Shown here: positions 1 through 13,022 of the stretch, piece after piece | How positions within the stretch are numbered: the stretch's first letter is position 1 | How the letters are laid out: every line of letters begins with the position of its first letter | NCBI RefSeq assembly: GCF_027596085.1 | Contig: NC_072449.1 | Coordinates: 27,179,123-27,243,122 of the forward strand | DNA: 64,000 nucleotides | Direction: 5' to 3' | DNA from: Anoplopoma fimbria | Taxonomy: Eukaryota; Chordata; Actinopteri; Perciformes; Anoplopomatidae | Notes under the pieces: generated by a model | What the model was told of the DNA's origin: nothing | Database searches by the model: none | The model's input: the letters and a program-made list of their open reading frames with translations, nothing else | Position numbers and translations under genes: made by a program

Positions 1-451
1 TGCCTCCCCCTTGTACACAACCCCTAACACACCCCATCTACCCTATAGGTTGACTCTCTCCACTGCAGCTGCCAAGAATAAGACATGCTGATGTGGGGGC
101 CCTATGGGGGAGGCCCCGCGCTGGTGAAGTAGTGCTTCTCCAGCCTGAGCACTCACTCCGCTGAATTCATCCACTTGGCTCTGTTTATTTAATATTCAGT
201 CAGCTGTGGGGAGTGGGGTTAGCCACAGCTTATAAAACTCAGTCAGCATGACCAAGATATAACCCCCTCCCTCCTCTTTCTCCAACAACCACACATACAC
301 ACTAATGCGTACACAGATACATACATGAACATGTGCTCTGTAACATACAGATACACTTTCTTCCATAGGCTTTACCTTTAAGAGCACAAAGTATGACGAC
401 ACAATCTGAGACTTCCTTGGTTCTATGTACCGTATGAACACATTCCCATGC

Positions 452-640
452 AATAATAATAATAATAATAATAATAACTTTTGTTTGTATTGCACTTTTC
501 AAAGTAAATTTATCAAGTGTTTCAAAGAGAAAAACACATCTGAAAATAAAAAAATATCAAATGGGATATAGCAGAAACAGCAAAAACCCACACTTCATTC
601 AGAAATGCTAATCTAAAAAAAAGGAAGTCACTGAGGTAGA
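452..640 (+). repeat. (AAT)n tract followed by a decayed interspersed repeat
   Basis: About eight AAT units (452-476) lead into sequence resembling the frequent teleost repeat that begins with an AAT tract followed by an 'ACTTT-TTTGTATAGCACTTTTCAAA' type segment. The family match is from memory and the copy is diverged. Confidence 0.45.
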
Positions 641-3600
641 AAGATAAATTTCAGCAGGCTGGCTCTGATAACAGATGTACAATCTCTATTAACTTCAGGA
701 CTAAATACAATACATGTATGCAACAATAATGCAACACAGGAAAGCTTAAAAACAAACACCATACATGGCCACATATCTGAGAAGAAACAAGCGAAGATAA
801 AAAAGTATTTTTATTGCATATTTCAGTAAACTATCACTCTTTTTCCTCTCTGCACATCAAAGGTGAACTAAGGGATGTAATGAGCTTAACTGTTTGACTG
901 GTATTAAGGCGCCTGAACAGAAACAAAGCAGGAAGCGAGAGAGCTCAAGCACAACTTCAGCTCAGAAGGGCATGAAGCGGACGAATATGGATTTGTGTAT
1001 GAGAGAGGAGGGGGTGGGCGAGGTCTTAATAATTCTCACAGCGGCCCATATTCATTACCCTGCTGTGAGCAATCCCAGCATGCTCCATATATGCCTCGAC
1101 TGGAAGGCTCCATGGCAACCTCCGGGGTCAGGGGTCACAGAGAAAGGTTGCTTTTATCTGCTAATGAGGTCGGTACCTGGGGCTCCGTGTCTCTCCGCCT
1201 CTGTCTCTCCGAATCTCCCCTGTGCAGTCCAAGGCGGGGGCTATGAATGCCTGCCAAGTGACACCAATGCCATCTTCACTCATCTCGGCCCCGGCCTCTA
1301 AACTGTGCTCTTTGAGTGTGGGATGGGGCGCGATGTTGCAAGGGTGGGAGGGGTTCAGTCGTATTAGGTTCTGCCCTGTTGGGAAGATAACAAACGGCTC
1401 CGAAATTGCTGTCCCCCAGTCTGGCTCCTCATTGTGAAATAAGTGTTCACATGCAAATCAACAATCGCCTCACAAGTCCCGTGGATGGTGCTCCCTGTAC
1501 CTTCACTTTAGGAGTTTGATGGATTGCCTTTGCACCAACATGGTTTGTGTAGCGTTGTACTTACTGTTAAAGTGGCTTGTGATTGATGTTATGTTGTTTT
1601 GCTTATTACACACAAATCAGCTGTGCCGAAAGAGTCTTGACAGAACAGTCAAACAAACCATATGATTAACACTCACCTTTTTTAAATCACTAACAATTTA
1701 GAGAAAGCAGCGAGTCAATCCTCTGAATTATGGACTGCTTAAAGAAAATAAGCGTTGAATAAGACACGGTGCCTTACATTGGGGAGCTGTTTAATGCCCC
1801 TGGTAAACACACTTCCCTCGCCAATCTGCTCACACTATATCACACAAGGCTCATTGGCCCATGTGCCCCTTCAATGGGGCAAACAGGCACCCTCACCAGC
1901 CCCTGTCCCTCTCCCACACCCCTTTACTCTCACACACACGCCCCCTGTCATGTTCGCAGGACTGAGAAAGGAGTCCATTAACTCTGATTTAGTGGCAGTG
2001 TCATGCGGTCCCCTTTGTGAGGTGGTGACATTCAGTGAATAGGAATCAGAATTTGCTCCCCCTCCTCCTCCATCTTTCCTTCTCTTGGCTCCATGCTCAG
2101 GGTTGCCGATGTGTTGCTTTGGTAGGAGTGTGAGGGGTTCAGAGTTGTGGCTTGGGGGGGTGGGCTGTGGATTGAGAGGGTTTTGCTGCCACATGTCTCT
2201 GAGTGGCGGACTCTTTGTGCCTGGGCCAGCCTGTTTGTTTAGCCTTTCCTCAGAGAGCTGCTTCACACATCGCTGCCTCATACAGAGGACTGAAGAGACA
2301 AGCTCCAGCTTTTAGAGGTTAGGGGACAGAACCAGACTAGGCCACAACAAAAAAAGAACAGTGTTTGAGAAGCTGGTTAATTTCCACCAAATGTAACTGT
2401 AGAAACATTTGCTATAAGTGGTCAATTTATCGACGTAAGTGTCTTTTACTGAATGGAGAAATGAAACCAGTATTTTCTTTGAGAGTAACCTTAGAGTAAG
2501 GATTAGTGCAGGGTTAAATTTCCAAGCAACCAAAAGCAGGAAAGCCAGAGTTCAGAGCCACTGCATATTTGTCGCAGATATCTCAGAACATTTGCAAAGA
2601 AATATTGTTTCTTCGGGAGAATACTGCAAAATCAAACTCTCAATACGTTTGGTAAAGGAAAAAATATATATGAAAGATGAAAGCCAGTTGATGCAAAAGA
2701 TATTAAGGGCATCATTCCATAAAGCTCAGAAACATACTGGGCTGAACGATTTATCATGTAATATTTCAAAGTTGCAGACAGCTATATCTGGAAGAGATTT
2801 GTGAGATTTTAACGTGAGTTTTTATTCTTTCAATTGTAGTGTAACTCATTTTTCAGATATATTCTGCAACTAAACCTTATCAATCCATAGAATCATGGAA
2901 CATTAGCACATGAATTATATCTGAAAGACGGTATTTTTGTCTTTGCATGGAGATCAAAAGTTGGCTATGCTGTTTTTTAAACTGGACTCACAGCTGTTAT
3001 CCATTGGTATCAAGGGCTGTTGCTCATGACCTTTGGAGAGTCCATCCATTCCTGACTAACTTCTCCCATCAGCCAGAGACGGTTCACAACAGGCTCCTAC
3101 CTCTGGTCTCAGACGTGTCGACGCAGAAGGTTAACGCGTCCATGTGATGAATAGGAAACAGGAGGGCAGGAGGTCAGGCTTGATTATTCTACCCTGCTCT
3201 CTTGGATAAACAAAATAAGAAAATATTTACACCAACAGGAAGCTTAGAATTTGCTCATGATTGGAAACACGTTGAGACTATTTGTGTCGCTCTCTTACTT
3301 ACATTCACCAACACACACATACACACATGCACTGAATGGTATAAGATTTAGTATCAGAGTAGAAAACCTTAAAGATTTTTTGAGTGAAGATTTCTTTGAC
3401 AGTAAATTCCAGATAGTGGAATGTTTCAAGCCAAACTGAAAACCCATTAATGTTGTTGAGTGGAGGCTTCCCTCCAGCAATGTTAGATCAACCATAATAA
3501 CATGCGAGTTTATGGACCTTTGCTCCCCAAATGTCTACCATGTTGCTAATTGCGTACATCTGTGGCTGGTGTTTTGATGTTTGGTCTCAATGTGCAGCTG

Positions 3601-4495
3601 TCCATTCGTTTTCCAATAGCCTCAGGTTAAAAGTGGCATGGCCCTCTGTTGTCTGTGTCAAGGCTTTGAATAGAAGTGACGCATTTGGTTTGTGATTCAA
3701 CCGGAGGACTTTGCTTTTGTACAAAGTCTTAAATTTGACTTACAGTCCTTGGCTATAATAAAAATAAAGGAATATGCAGACATCCAATGGTTTTATGTAG
3801 ACTAGAATGCCAAACATGAAATCGCCAGCAAAAAAAATGTTGTTCATGTTTGACACAAACATGTTTGACGAAGAAATAAGGACAAAAAAGCTATTTCATT
3901 ATTAAAACAAATTAGAATCCTATCTGTTAGTAACGTATCTGGTGGATTTATTTTCTGTATTCAGCGTTTTGTACCTCTTTCTGATTTTACAGCCCAACAA
4001 AATCATCAAATTATAAATGTACACATTAACAAAATGTTAAAAAACTTGATGAACAAATTTCATCGTAAACACCTTTTCTCATTTTGCTTATTGTGATCAT
4101 GTCAAACTGGGTTGCTCCACTACACAATATCTCCATTTAAACAAGTCATTTTTACCCACTATTGCAGATCTAATACAGACTTGTTAGGTGGTATTTCTTT
4201 TGTTGAAATTTATAGAAAAACTGTAAAACAAGTTAAGTTGTCTCGTTGTTAAAAAATATTTCATCCCTTTATAAGGTTTTTTCACTTGTTTTAAATGTTT
4301 TTTGATGACTTTAGGTTAGCTGCTGTTCCTCTAACTGCTGTTTGATATATTGTATAGGGAATGTGGTTGTCACACTCCTCAGATCATTGGATGAGAAAAA
4401 CAGCCTTTTTGACGGGGATGACGTCATATCTCATCCTGTGAAATGTCACTGCCATTAAGTTAAAAGGTTAACAGGACACCCACCATTCATACATG

Positions 4496-4497
<2 letters not shown>

Positions 4498-4586
<89 letters not shown>
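4498..4586. repeat. (CA)n microsatellite
   Basis: An uninterrupted CA dinucleotide run of about 44 units lies in non-coding sequence. Confidence 0.97.
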
Positions 4587-4588
<2 letters not shown>

Positions 4589-6818
4589 AATGATCATTCT
4601 TTATATTTACAGCCTGATTAGTTGTTCTTGCCTTTATTTGGTGGCATTGTGTATGTTTCTTCTGTTTGATACTTATGTTCATGTACTAACTACCTACTCA
4701 ACATTATGTTGAATAAGATTTTGCACATTTACACTGTGAATAATCCTTAACTGGCATATTTAAGTGGATTATTTAACTGTGATCTCAAGTTTTGTGACAA
4801 GTTCCTTGATTTTTGTTTATATCAGTTAGCAGGCGTCCACACAACTGTATGGTGTCTTGCAGTGCCATCAGAGGAGGGATCAGCACAAATGTGTGCTATG
4901 TGTACACCAGTGAAACACGATCTTGAGTAATTGTCAGGATAAGGCGAGGGATTGACCTCTGCCATGAACCATATTTTCTGAAACAACACACACTTGAGCT
5001 AGCTTTGAAATAGCCTCTCCTCCAGGACTGGAGTGGCCCTTGAGGAAGCTAGTCATCAACTTTTTAGTGTAACTAAACAAAGCCTTTGGTAATTTCATTA
5101 GCTTACTCTTACATTCTCAGCGAGTAGATAGCTGGTGGGTGCTCTGCTCTCCTAGACGCCGTCCCTCTGCTGGTAATGACAGCACATGCCAGCCATGGGA
5201 AGCATGTGTTCATCTGGACAGGACCGGGATGTTCCCCACCAGCTTGCAAAGTAGGGCTTGTTTTGTATTTGAAGCACTGTTTTTCATTCAGATTTAATAG
5301 AATTCACTCCTAATCCTTCTAGTCAGTTATTAAAGCACTTCATAAATCAAATTCTTAAAGTTCTGTTGTTGTCTTTTGGCTATTGGACCTCGAAGCAAAT
5401 GGGGTCATTGTTATTCTGAGCAAGCCTCCAAGACTGTTTTTGTTCTGTGTATTTATGACTGATTCGTGGAAAATTACAGTTACATATTCATGTGGCATGT
5501 CATAACATGGATTTTTCTTCTCTCAGCTCTTGTACCTAACTTCACGGTAACAAACACACATCTCTCCACCCACAGTCTTTACGTCCCTCTATATGTCCAG
5601 ACATGGTGTGTTTGTGTCTTCAGTGTTGTGACAGCTCGGATCCTGCAGCGTTCAGCTTGCATTCCTTTGATCCCAGATTCCCAGGGGTCGGCCCCACCTC
5701 TTCCAATCACTGCCCCATTGTGAGGGAATCGGACAGATGCAGGATCTGGCAGATGGTTGGCAAGTTCATGGTCAAAAGACATCCACGACTTGCAAACTGT
5801 AAAGACTCCCTCCAATTAGCACATAACAGCAGCCATGAATTAATTGATTCTCATCAGTAATCCTGCCAGAAAAGTCAGTATCTGGTAGAGAAAACTATGT
5901 CTACTTCTATGCCATCAGTGTCGGAGCTGCAGGGTAATTGAATTTGGATCAAAGACATTCATGTCTTTCAAAAAGGTCTAAAGGGCTGCTCAGTTTTTAG
6001 TAATAACAGAAACGCTTCCGGCGTTGACCTCCACTGCCCCCTTCCACCTTCCTCCCCCCCCCCCCTCTGCCCTAAAAATCCCTGCTTTGAAGGGCTCAAG
6101 TCATCGCGGCCACTCGAGGCAGAGCCAAAAATTGTTCTGGAATAGTAAAAAGTCTGGGATTTCTTAACCTGTAACCTTTACTCCTGCACATTAGAAAAGC
6201 ATGCTTCTTAAATGTACAAATAAATATAAAAACTTGTTTTAACTTTTACAATATTGGTTAAAAAAGGAAGTGGTGCCATAACCAAAAAAATGCATCATTT
6301 GATCCAATATTACAATACTCTGTCAAAGTACAAACAGAATGGATGATGTTATTAATTAGTTAATGAAATGTGCCGGAATGTCATTCAACACTTCTTCAGA
6401 CACACGTTGTGTCTGGATGTTCTGATCTTAGAGAAACACATTTATGGGCCATATGTTTGTCTGTCCAACACTTCCCTCATGAAAAGTTGAGATTCGAGAT
6501 GCCTATACAGTATATGAATGGTTTGATATTCTAAAGTATGTTGAATAGGTGACGTGGGACCGTTTGTCATAACTGGGGACAGTGTGCCCCCTTGTGTTTG
6601 AAATATTCAGTAAATTAAAAAGCTGCTCTCTCAAGCTCCTATCTACCAGTCTTTGAAATGGAAAATTTAAATAAAAATAAAAATCACAGAAAGCAATAAA
6701 TAATATTATTTCAGGCAACCAGCAAATGATCAACATTTGAAAAAATCTCCATGATTAATTAAAACTTTTCTATTAAAAAAAATCTCTGCTGCATATACCA
6801 AGAACAGTCCGATACAAT

Positions 6819-7166
6819 TCACTTTATCCTTCCAGATTTACGCAGGCGTCCGATAGTGGAGGTGAACTGCAGAGCCGACCTCTCACACAGTGAGAGAGGA
6901 CTCTCTATTTCTGTGTCTGTGTCTATTTCCATTGAGGAGACAGATGTGGATGCAGAGGTCGAGTTACGGTGCTCCTCGAGAGTTCTGCCTCCACTGTGGC
7001 GATGTAAGGAAGTCTGTGGAGAAACTGAGCGTGATTGGGCCCCGTTGGGATGATCGAGAGGCCCTGTGTGTCCCTCCTGAGTCTCCTTTCCAAGTCCCTC
7101 CAAGTGAGTCTGGAAAGTAGAGGTCTGTTGTTCCAGGGTAATGAAACTTTCCTGCACCTTGTCAAA
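6819..7166 (-). CDS. Last exon of the unrecognised gene
   Basis: The acceptor is a pyrimidine-rich tract ending CTGTGCAG. The exon starts in phase 0, encodes 115 aa and ends in TGA. Its first third (FDKVQESFITLEQQTSTFQ) continues the helical region. The rest is low-complexity, rich in Ser, Thr, Glu and His, and probably disordered. Confidence 0.85.
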   Translation of the reverse strand, partial: FDKVQESFITLEQQTSTFQTHLEGLGKETQEGHTGPLDHPNGAQSRSVSPQTSLHRHSGGRTLEEHRNSTSASTSVSSMEIDTDTEIESPLSLCERSALQFTSTIGRLRKSGRIK

Positions 7167-7656
7167 CTGCACAGAAGGAAGAGTTTTTAGCCCTGGCGAG
7201 TTTCTAAACCTATGAAAACTGTTGGGAGTTTAGTGTACCTGCTCAATGTTGGACTGAAGCAACAGCTCTGGCCAGACTGACTCACTGCTGCTGCTCACAC
7301 TGTTGCTTATTTGCGTGTGACGCCATGTTAACTCCTGTGGGACAGGACAGAGGGGATTATTGAGTGAGGACAGCAGAAAATATCAGAAGTTAACTTTTCT
7401 TGCATGAGGAGAACTTTACCTGTACTAGTTGTGTGCTATCCTTCAGGTGAGCCTGGCAGCACTGAAGTCTGTTCCTGTAGTGACCCAAGACTGCAAACAA
7501 AGTCTTTGACAAAGACATAAGAGTATAACAAACAACACTCAAGGGCAAGCACAAGGAAAACGTCAATGATTCATGCTTCTTAAAATAATCTCAAACAAAG
7601 AAGACAACTGTTATTGTTGTAGGCTTGTCTGTACTTTTATTTATCGGATTTTCTTT

Positions 7657-7700
<44 letters not shown>

Positions 7701-10700
7701 ACTTTCTTTCTTTCTTTCTTTCTTTGCCTGTAAAGCACTTTGAAGGACCTCTGTGTATGACAGTGTGTTATATAAACAGACTTGCCTTGCCTAGGCAAAA
7801 CTTAACGTTAGAAAAACTTCTAAATATATTTCTCAGTTGTAAATAAAAAGTAAAAAGCCCAACATTTCAGAATTGAGGGGGGAGTCTCCCAAAGAAATAC
7901 AAACACACTGTAATACAAGTACCACACAACTGCAGACAGACCTTCACACCTGCTTACCTCTGCGTCTGTCTGGGCAGCAGCCAGATCTCCGTGGCCTGGG
8001 CGCCCCTCTTTGGTGAGTGTGACCCCAGTATGGAGCTTCTCCAGCTGAGCCCAGAGGCCTTCTAGGCCCTCCAGCATGTCCTTCACACTGACTTCAAAAT
8101 CTCCCTGCACCTGGACGAGTCTACACAGTGAGCACGATCTAGCAGAAGGGAATGTGTGATGTCAATCCAACTGAACAAAGTTTCCAAGAAAGCAGATGGC
8201 ATGTACAGTAGATATTGAACCTTACCTCTGCTGCAGGTATGTGTGGATGAGCCTCACTTTGTCTATCAGTATAGAGTCTCTGCCCATATAATCCTGCGTC
8301 GCCTCTGACCCGATAACAGTCTTTTCAAGTGTGTGACACACTGACTACAGTGAAAAATAGAGGATTGAGAGGGACAGGTTTAGTTTTGTGGGTTGGTTTG
8401 AAACCCACAAACTTTAAACTACCTCAGAAAATGTATGCATCATGTGGCTGTGCAGCACTGACATACATCCATTGAAAGTTATATAGTTATATCATTTTAT
8501 TTGCGTTTATAATGCCGTCACATAAATATTTCAAAAGATAGTGTGGAATCTACTTTATATCCATTCTCCACTGACACATCTGTTCTACACATGCAACTGT
8601 CCAAAGTATTTTCACACAGTTTTAAAAAATGCCAAAACATATAAAATCGATACTCATTCTGCAATAGTCGTTTAAAAAATATCTTTTGGGGGAACATCCT
8701 AAAAAAAGAAGGAAAAAAAGCAAACAGTTCAAACTCGTCAAAAGGTTTTTAAGTCCCACTAGTGGTTTCTTGAGATTTTTTTTTCATGGCTCAAAAATGT
8801 AAGCCTGAGGCTGATGCAGGATGACAGTGTTCTTAACCCAGCATGACAGCACATTTGTGAGCAATAAACTCACACAGTTACAGCAGATTTCAGTCATTAG
8901 TTTTTGAGATATTCTATCACTAAGAATGTTGACCTGCCACTTAAATTATATAACATTAAACCAACAGGCTAAAAGACTCACTACTATCATAGAGCCACAT
9001 TCATGGTAAGTGCTAAAATGCAAACAAATACACGAGGAGACAAGACATTATAATGTCTCTCATCTGCCAAACTGGCTGATTTGGAGTGCAGAAGACAGCA
9101 GCAGTGAGCATTGCCCTGGGCTAGAATATTTGTGTATGCCTGAGTACAAGGTCTGATCTAATATCACCAACAAAGAATTCACACTGTTCTACATGCAAAG
9201 CGCGAATGAAAACACAGGAGATGACAGGTATAGCTGGAGGCTGCTGTGTGTGCGGTGTTTGCTTCTTCAAGGTGGGTTTTCTCCCTCTTACCTCCAGCAT
9301 GGAGAGGAGAGCCTTTATATGGGGCACACTGGGGTCTGACAGGGGCTCCTGGAGCACACACAGCAGCAGGCTGTCGGCCAGGGCAAGGCTCAGAGGAACG
9401 CCGTGGTCCAGGCTACTCGACTGGGACATCCTGGAGGTATAATGTTTATGGGTAGGTAATGTCCATGAATGGCAAAATAGAGAATGGTGACCAGCCCTCA
9501 CAACTACAGACGTACTGGTGTTTTATAAAACAGTGAAATAAAATATAGCATTTTGATCGCAGATAGATGTAATGAATAAGACAGTTGTGGTTACTTTGGC
9601 TGCATTTAAATGAAATGTTTTTCCGAAATATGGATAAAGCAGATTTTTAATTGGACATCTGTAGAAGCTGTTTTATACTGTGAGGTGTTGGCCAACTTGT
9701 AGCTCACTTGGGGCAAGGAAATGCCTGAGGCTTACAGTGTTCTTATATCAAATCGGGCCTATACGTTCTATGGTCGTTATTGTCTCTATCTGTTGTAACA
9801 AATCCACAAATAATACATCATATAATGGAAGAATGGCTGTAAAATGAAGTCTCACCATAAATAGTGGTAATTCTTGTTTTCAGTAACAACCTCCTGCTGC
9901 ATCCTCAGTGTACGCTTCCCCTTGAATTAAAGCAAACTCACAGAATAAACAAACAAGGAAAACCAACAACAGGGTGAGTGAGATTCAGTTCATGCCGCTG
10001 CGCTCACCTGGTTCTGTCCTAGCCACTGGCAGGACTTCAGGGCATGAACACAACCTCCCAGAATCATCCACAGCAAACACATCAACAGGAGCCTCCAGCA
10101 CACATCCACCAGTAACAGAGAAGGGTGCAGCGGTGCCTCCACCTGGCAGACTGACCACACTACACCTACTGGAGCAAGACTATACAAGCTTTGTCTCAGT
10201 GTCTTCAGAGTCTGTAACCAAGACGGCTGCTGTGGCTGATGAACAACTGGTGTTTCTTTTGAACTGCTGGAGTAATGGAACAATAGAGAGACAGCAAATC
10301 GTTAAAATGCAACACAGAGAGTGAGAAATGATTCGTTGGAAATGAATGGGAACACTATTGTGTTAACTTGTCATGCAAACACACATTTAAGACAGACATT
10401 TTGTTAGAATTAGCGTAGCCTTAAGGTCATTTCACTGTAGCATTCATATTGGATCTCTTTAGTGAGATATTGTCACTGAAATGCCTCATTAATTTGCACT
10501 AAATTTAGGTAAACATTGGCACTGACTCTCAAGTCTAAGAATGCATGTTTTTGGGGGAAAAACATTCATGAGGAGGAAACAGATTGGTTTTGCTTCACTT
10601 TTCATACAATTTGGTCAATCTTGGGTACTACATTGGAATTTGAAATATCTTTTTGAAAAATACTTTGCTATGCAACATGCATTCATAATGATGGACTAGC

Positions 10701-10986
10701 TGTCAGTTATTTTAGCTTGTTTCTGGTGAACAGGTAGATGTGAACCTAGAGGTGAACAATGTTGACAGATGTCTGCCTAATGAAGCCCAATAAAACATTT
10801 GCTGTCAACATACCTGAGCAGATTTCACTCAGACTTTTCTCCCATGTAGCAGCAGATAAGCAGATTCCTGCCACTCAAACGCTAGTGAAAGATAAGTTGT
10901 TAGATGACACACAGATCTACCTACCTCTGCCGTGTTTGGCTCCTCTCTGCCGGTTCTCCCTCCTCGTCCTCCTTTAATTCCTCCAT
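6819..10986 (-). CDS. Unrecognised single-pass membrane / coiled-coil protein, nine exons
   Basis: I do not recognise this family. Exons on the minus strand are 10925-10986, 10008-10266, 9856-9920, 9292-9430, 8226-8344, 7958-8138, 7420-7503, 7239-7334 and 6819-7166. Every junction has GT and AG ends and the reading phase carries through to a TGA stop at 6819-6821, giving about 450 aa. The N-terminus is acidic (MEELKEDEEGE). A hydrophobic stretch at about residues 70-96 (SLLLVDVCWRLLLMCLLWM onward) suggests one membrane pass. Residues 176-335 are leucine-, glutamine- and glutamate-rich and look helical, like spectrin-type or coiled-coil segments. The tail is Ser/Thr-rich and ends in basic residues (RLRKSGRIK). 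I chose the ATG at 10986; an in-frame ATG further upstream (residue context APMPWL) is also possible. The gene lies in tandem, 3' of prdm10. The gene model is well supported; function is unknown. Confidence 0.85.
7655..7790 (+). repeat. (TTTC)n microsatellite plus a retroposon-tail-like segment
   Basis: A TTTC run (7655-7725, with one A interruption) is followed by a segment with TGTAAAGCACTTTGAA and CTTGCCTTGCC, which resembles the 3' tail of frequent teleost retroposons. It sits inside the intron between exons 6 and 7 of the unrecognised gene. Confidence 0.6.
10008..10266 (-). CDS. Exon 2 of the unrecognised gene, encoding the membrane segment
   Basis: The exon runs from a CTCCAG acceptor to a CAG|gtgagc donor and encodes residues 21-107. 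It holds a Gln/Pro-rich lead, a short amphipathic piece (LQTLKTLRQSLYSL) and the hydrophobic segment. An Asp and an Arg sit near its start, so the membrane core may begin only at about residue 80. The opposite strand is also open here over 116 codons, but it has no splice-compatible partners. Confidence 0.8.
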
Positions 10987-12020
10987 CCATTTACAGGCCT
11001 GTCCCCAGCCCGGTCTCCCTCCTTGTCCTGTACCCCCTTGACTTTTGGGGTGGCAAACTGTCAACCAAGGCATGGGAGCAACACAGACAAAGACATGCTG
11101 TCTGAAACTGCACCAGGGCAAGTATTGAACACCATACACCTACTTGGTATGTGATTAGTTAAGCTTGTTAAACTGGTTCAACTGGAAGACTGGTTTAATG
11201 CAGGTAGTGTTTTCTTTTTGCTTTTCCTACCTTCCATCAACGAAGGAATGTGTGAAACATACTGATAACAATTGTGTGAAGGACAAGCCCTGCTCCGCCC
11301 AGGTACACCGGGAGTCACCCATCTATTATTAGGTCACACCCTGTGAACAACCATGTAAACAACTTGTTAGATCTGAATAGCATTAAAACCTTAATTTAAA
11401 TATTGTTAATTATCCCTCATTCACAGTTGAATGAGGGATAATTAACACTCACACATAACTGAGGTTGGCACTTGTCTGTTCCGTTCTAATGTTTTAGTCA
11501 GTTTTAAGATGCTGTAAAACTGTTTTCTGTGGCCATGCTGCCATCTAGCAGTGAGAGCGAGAATAACATCCAGACAGATCAAGACCCCAATTAATCTGAT
11601 AATTCACCTGAACAGACCGTTTATGCATCGCTTGCTCCCCAAGTTCAACACCTTAAAATGAATTGAACAGAAAACACAGTGTGCAGATATAAAAGAATTT
11701 AATTTCTCAACACATAGACAGCAGGACAAAATCATCACTGTACATGATCAAAGTCTCATAATATTCCTGCAATATTTTACATTGTTCAAGTCTATAGACT
11801 AATATAAATAATGGGCACATTAACCACATATTACAATTGTGTGTACCTGTGTTGTCTTCATGGGTAAATTACAAGTACTTATTGAAATCTAAGTACTAGA
11901 AATAATGTAACACTATAAGCTCCAGCATCGGACATGCCTTGCTCATGAACACACAGTAGGCAGGTGATTGGCATCACAAGGTTTGAGCTCTTCCTTCTGA
12001 ATAACTTCCTCTTTTCTTAC
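10987..12020. other. Spacer between prdm10 and the unrecognised gene
   Basis: No coding exon is supported here. The stretch probably holds the promoter and 5' UTR of the minus-strand gene starting at 10986 and may include the distal 3' UTR of prdm10. It contains a perfect 20-bp hairpin (11404-11447) and a CTCF-like match (11538-11551). ATTAAA on the minus strand at 11699-11704, followed by GT-rich sequence, is a possible distal polyadenylation signal for prdm10. Confidence 0.5.
11404..11447. repeat. Perfect 20-bp inverted repeat with 4-nt loop
   Basis: The arms 11404-11423 and 11428-11447 are exact reverse complements, separated by CAGT. The repeat lies 5' of the unrecognised gene and 3' of the prdm10 stop codon. 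It is too short for a typical microRNA precursor; a small palindromic element or an RNA hairpin are both possible. Confidence 0.9.
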
Positions 12021-12026
12021 TTTATT
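12021..12026 (-). terminator. Candidate polyadenylation signal of prdm10
   Basis: AATAAA on the minus strand lies about 1 kb downstream of the prdm10 stop codon. This gives a 3' UTR of normal size. Another signal (ATTAAA at 11699-11704) could be used instead. Confidence 0.4.
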
Positions 12027-13022
12027 GAGAAGGAAATATGACACATGCTGCGTGTCAATATCCTATTTACCCTAAGACACTAAGCTGTTCTTTAAGCAAC
12101 AGCCCCAAATGAAGTACCTTCACTATATTGGGTATTTTAAAAAACAGATTAACACACTGGAACAAGCCCTTATCATCTTAAAACACTGTGTGTGGAGCTC
12201 CTCAGCCATTCAGTTGCAAACCTGTGGTGCTTTCCCCTTATATTTCTGTTTGTAACACTTTAAATAGGACAAATTAGAAATTAGGACAATCCACCACATG
12301 GATAGAAAATGTCTGAGACATTCCCAAAAGGAAGTTAATAGACACAAATCACATCTGTATCAGCAACGAAATGGTAACATACAACACAACGGATGGTGTT
12401 GGGCATAAACACAATGATCTGTTTTGGAAGGCCAACCGAGGACTGTATTTTCCATATTTTCGGTTCTGTATTTCTTTCCAGGATTTAAGTACAAACACTA
12501 TACTTTCAGAAATGCCTTTAACCTTACAATTATGTGAAATGGACACTCAAATATGTGGAAGGACTGAGCAACAAAACCTTTCCACCACTTCAGTAGCTCA
12601 CACAGTAAGACTGTAAAATGTTTGCTTTTATGGTCCATACATTCCAAATGAGTTCAGGACCCTGTATTTAATATAATGCTATTATGTCCCTGTTTTCAGC
12701 AGTTACAATGAAAATGTTTTCCAGTGCTGTCTTAAAGCAAGTTCAGTTCAGTCTTTGTTTATATATTCTGTTAAAAAAATCTAAACTTTGCATTTCGCTC
12801 TCTACTAACTTAATTCTCTCACAAAGTTCTGGCAGCTTGCAACTCAACAGCCCATTGACCATCTTACTGACACATAAAACTGTGCTGGTCATCATGTCAT
12901 CCCCATTTTAGCGCTGTATGTATTCATGTGCGACTGTGTGTTTGTTCAATAATGTGCATACAAGCTGCTGAGGTATACATGCAGGATCAGTCCGTGGTTT
13001 GCAGAGTTCATCGCTGCACAGT

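Larger units (their letters stand above)
1..6818. other. Intergenic or intronic DNA, no gene recognised
   Basis: Open frames exist on both strands (for example plus 894-1301, minus 1871-2281), but none shows a recognisable domain or a chain of compatible splice sites. Positions 1000-1300 are richer in G+C and contain CCATGGCAAC (about 1110), which resembles an RFX half site. The stretch around 5800-5860 is rich in homeodomain-like AATTA motifs. Beyond the repeats listed separately I see nothing that can be named. Confidence 0.6.

Noticed and set aside
894..1301. 135-codon plus-strand open frame, with an acceptor-like CTGTGCAG and a protein-like end
   Set aside because: No upstream coding exon or known C-terminus matches, and the frame on the other strand is also open. 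Support is too weak to call an exon.
1871..2281. 136-codon minus-strand open frame
   Set aside because: Pro/Gly-rich low complexity, with no domain and no splice-compatible partners.
9974..10324. 116-codon plus-strand open frame
   Set aside because: It lies opposite exon 2 of the minus-strand gene, whose splice phases fit. The plus frame has no partners.
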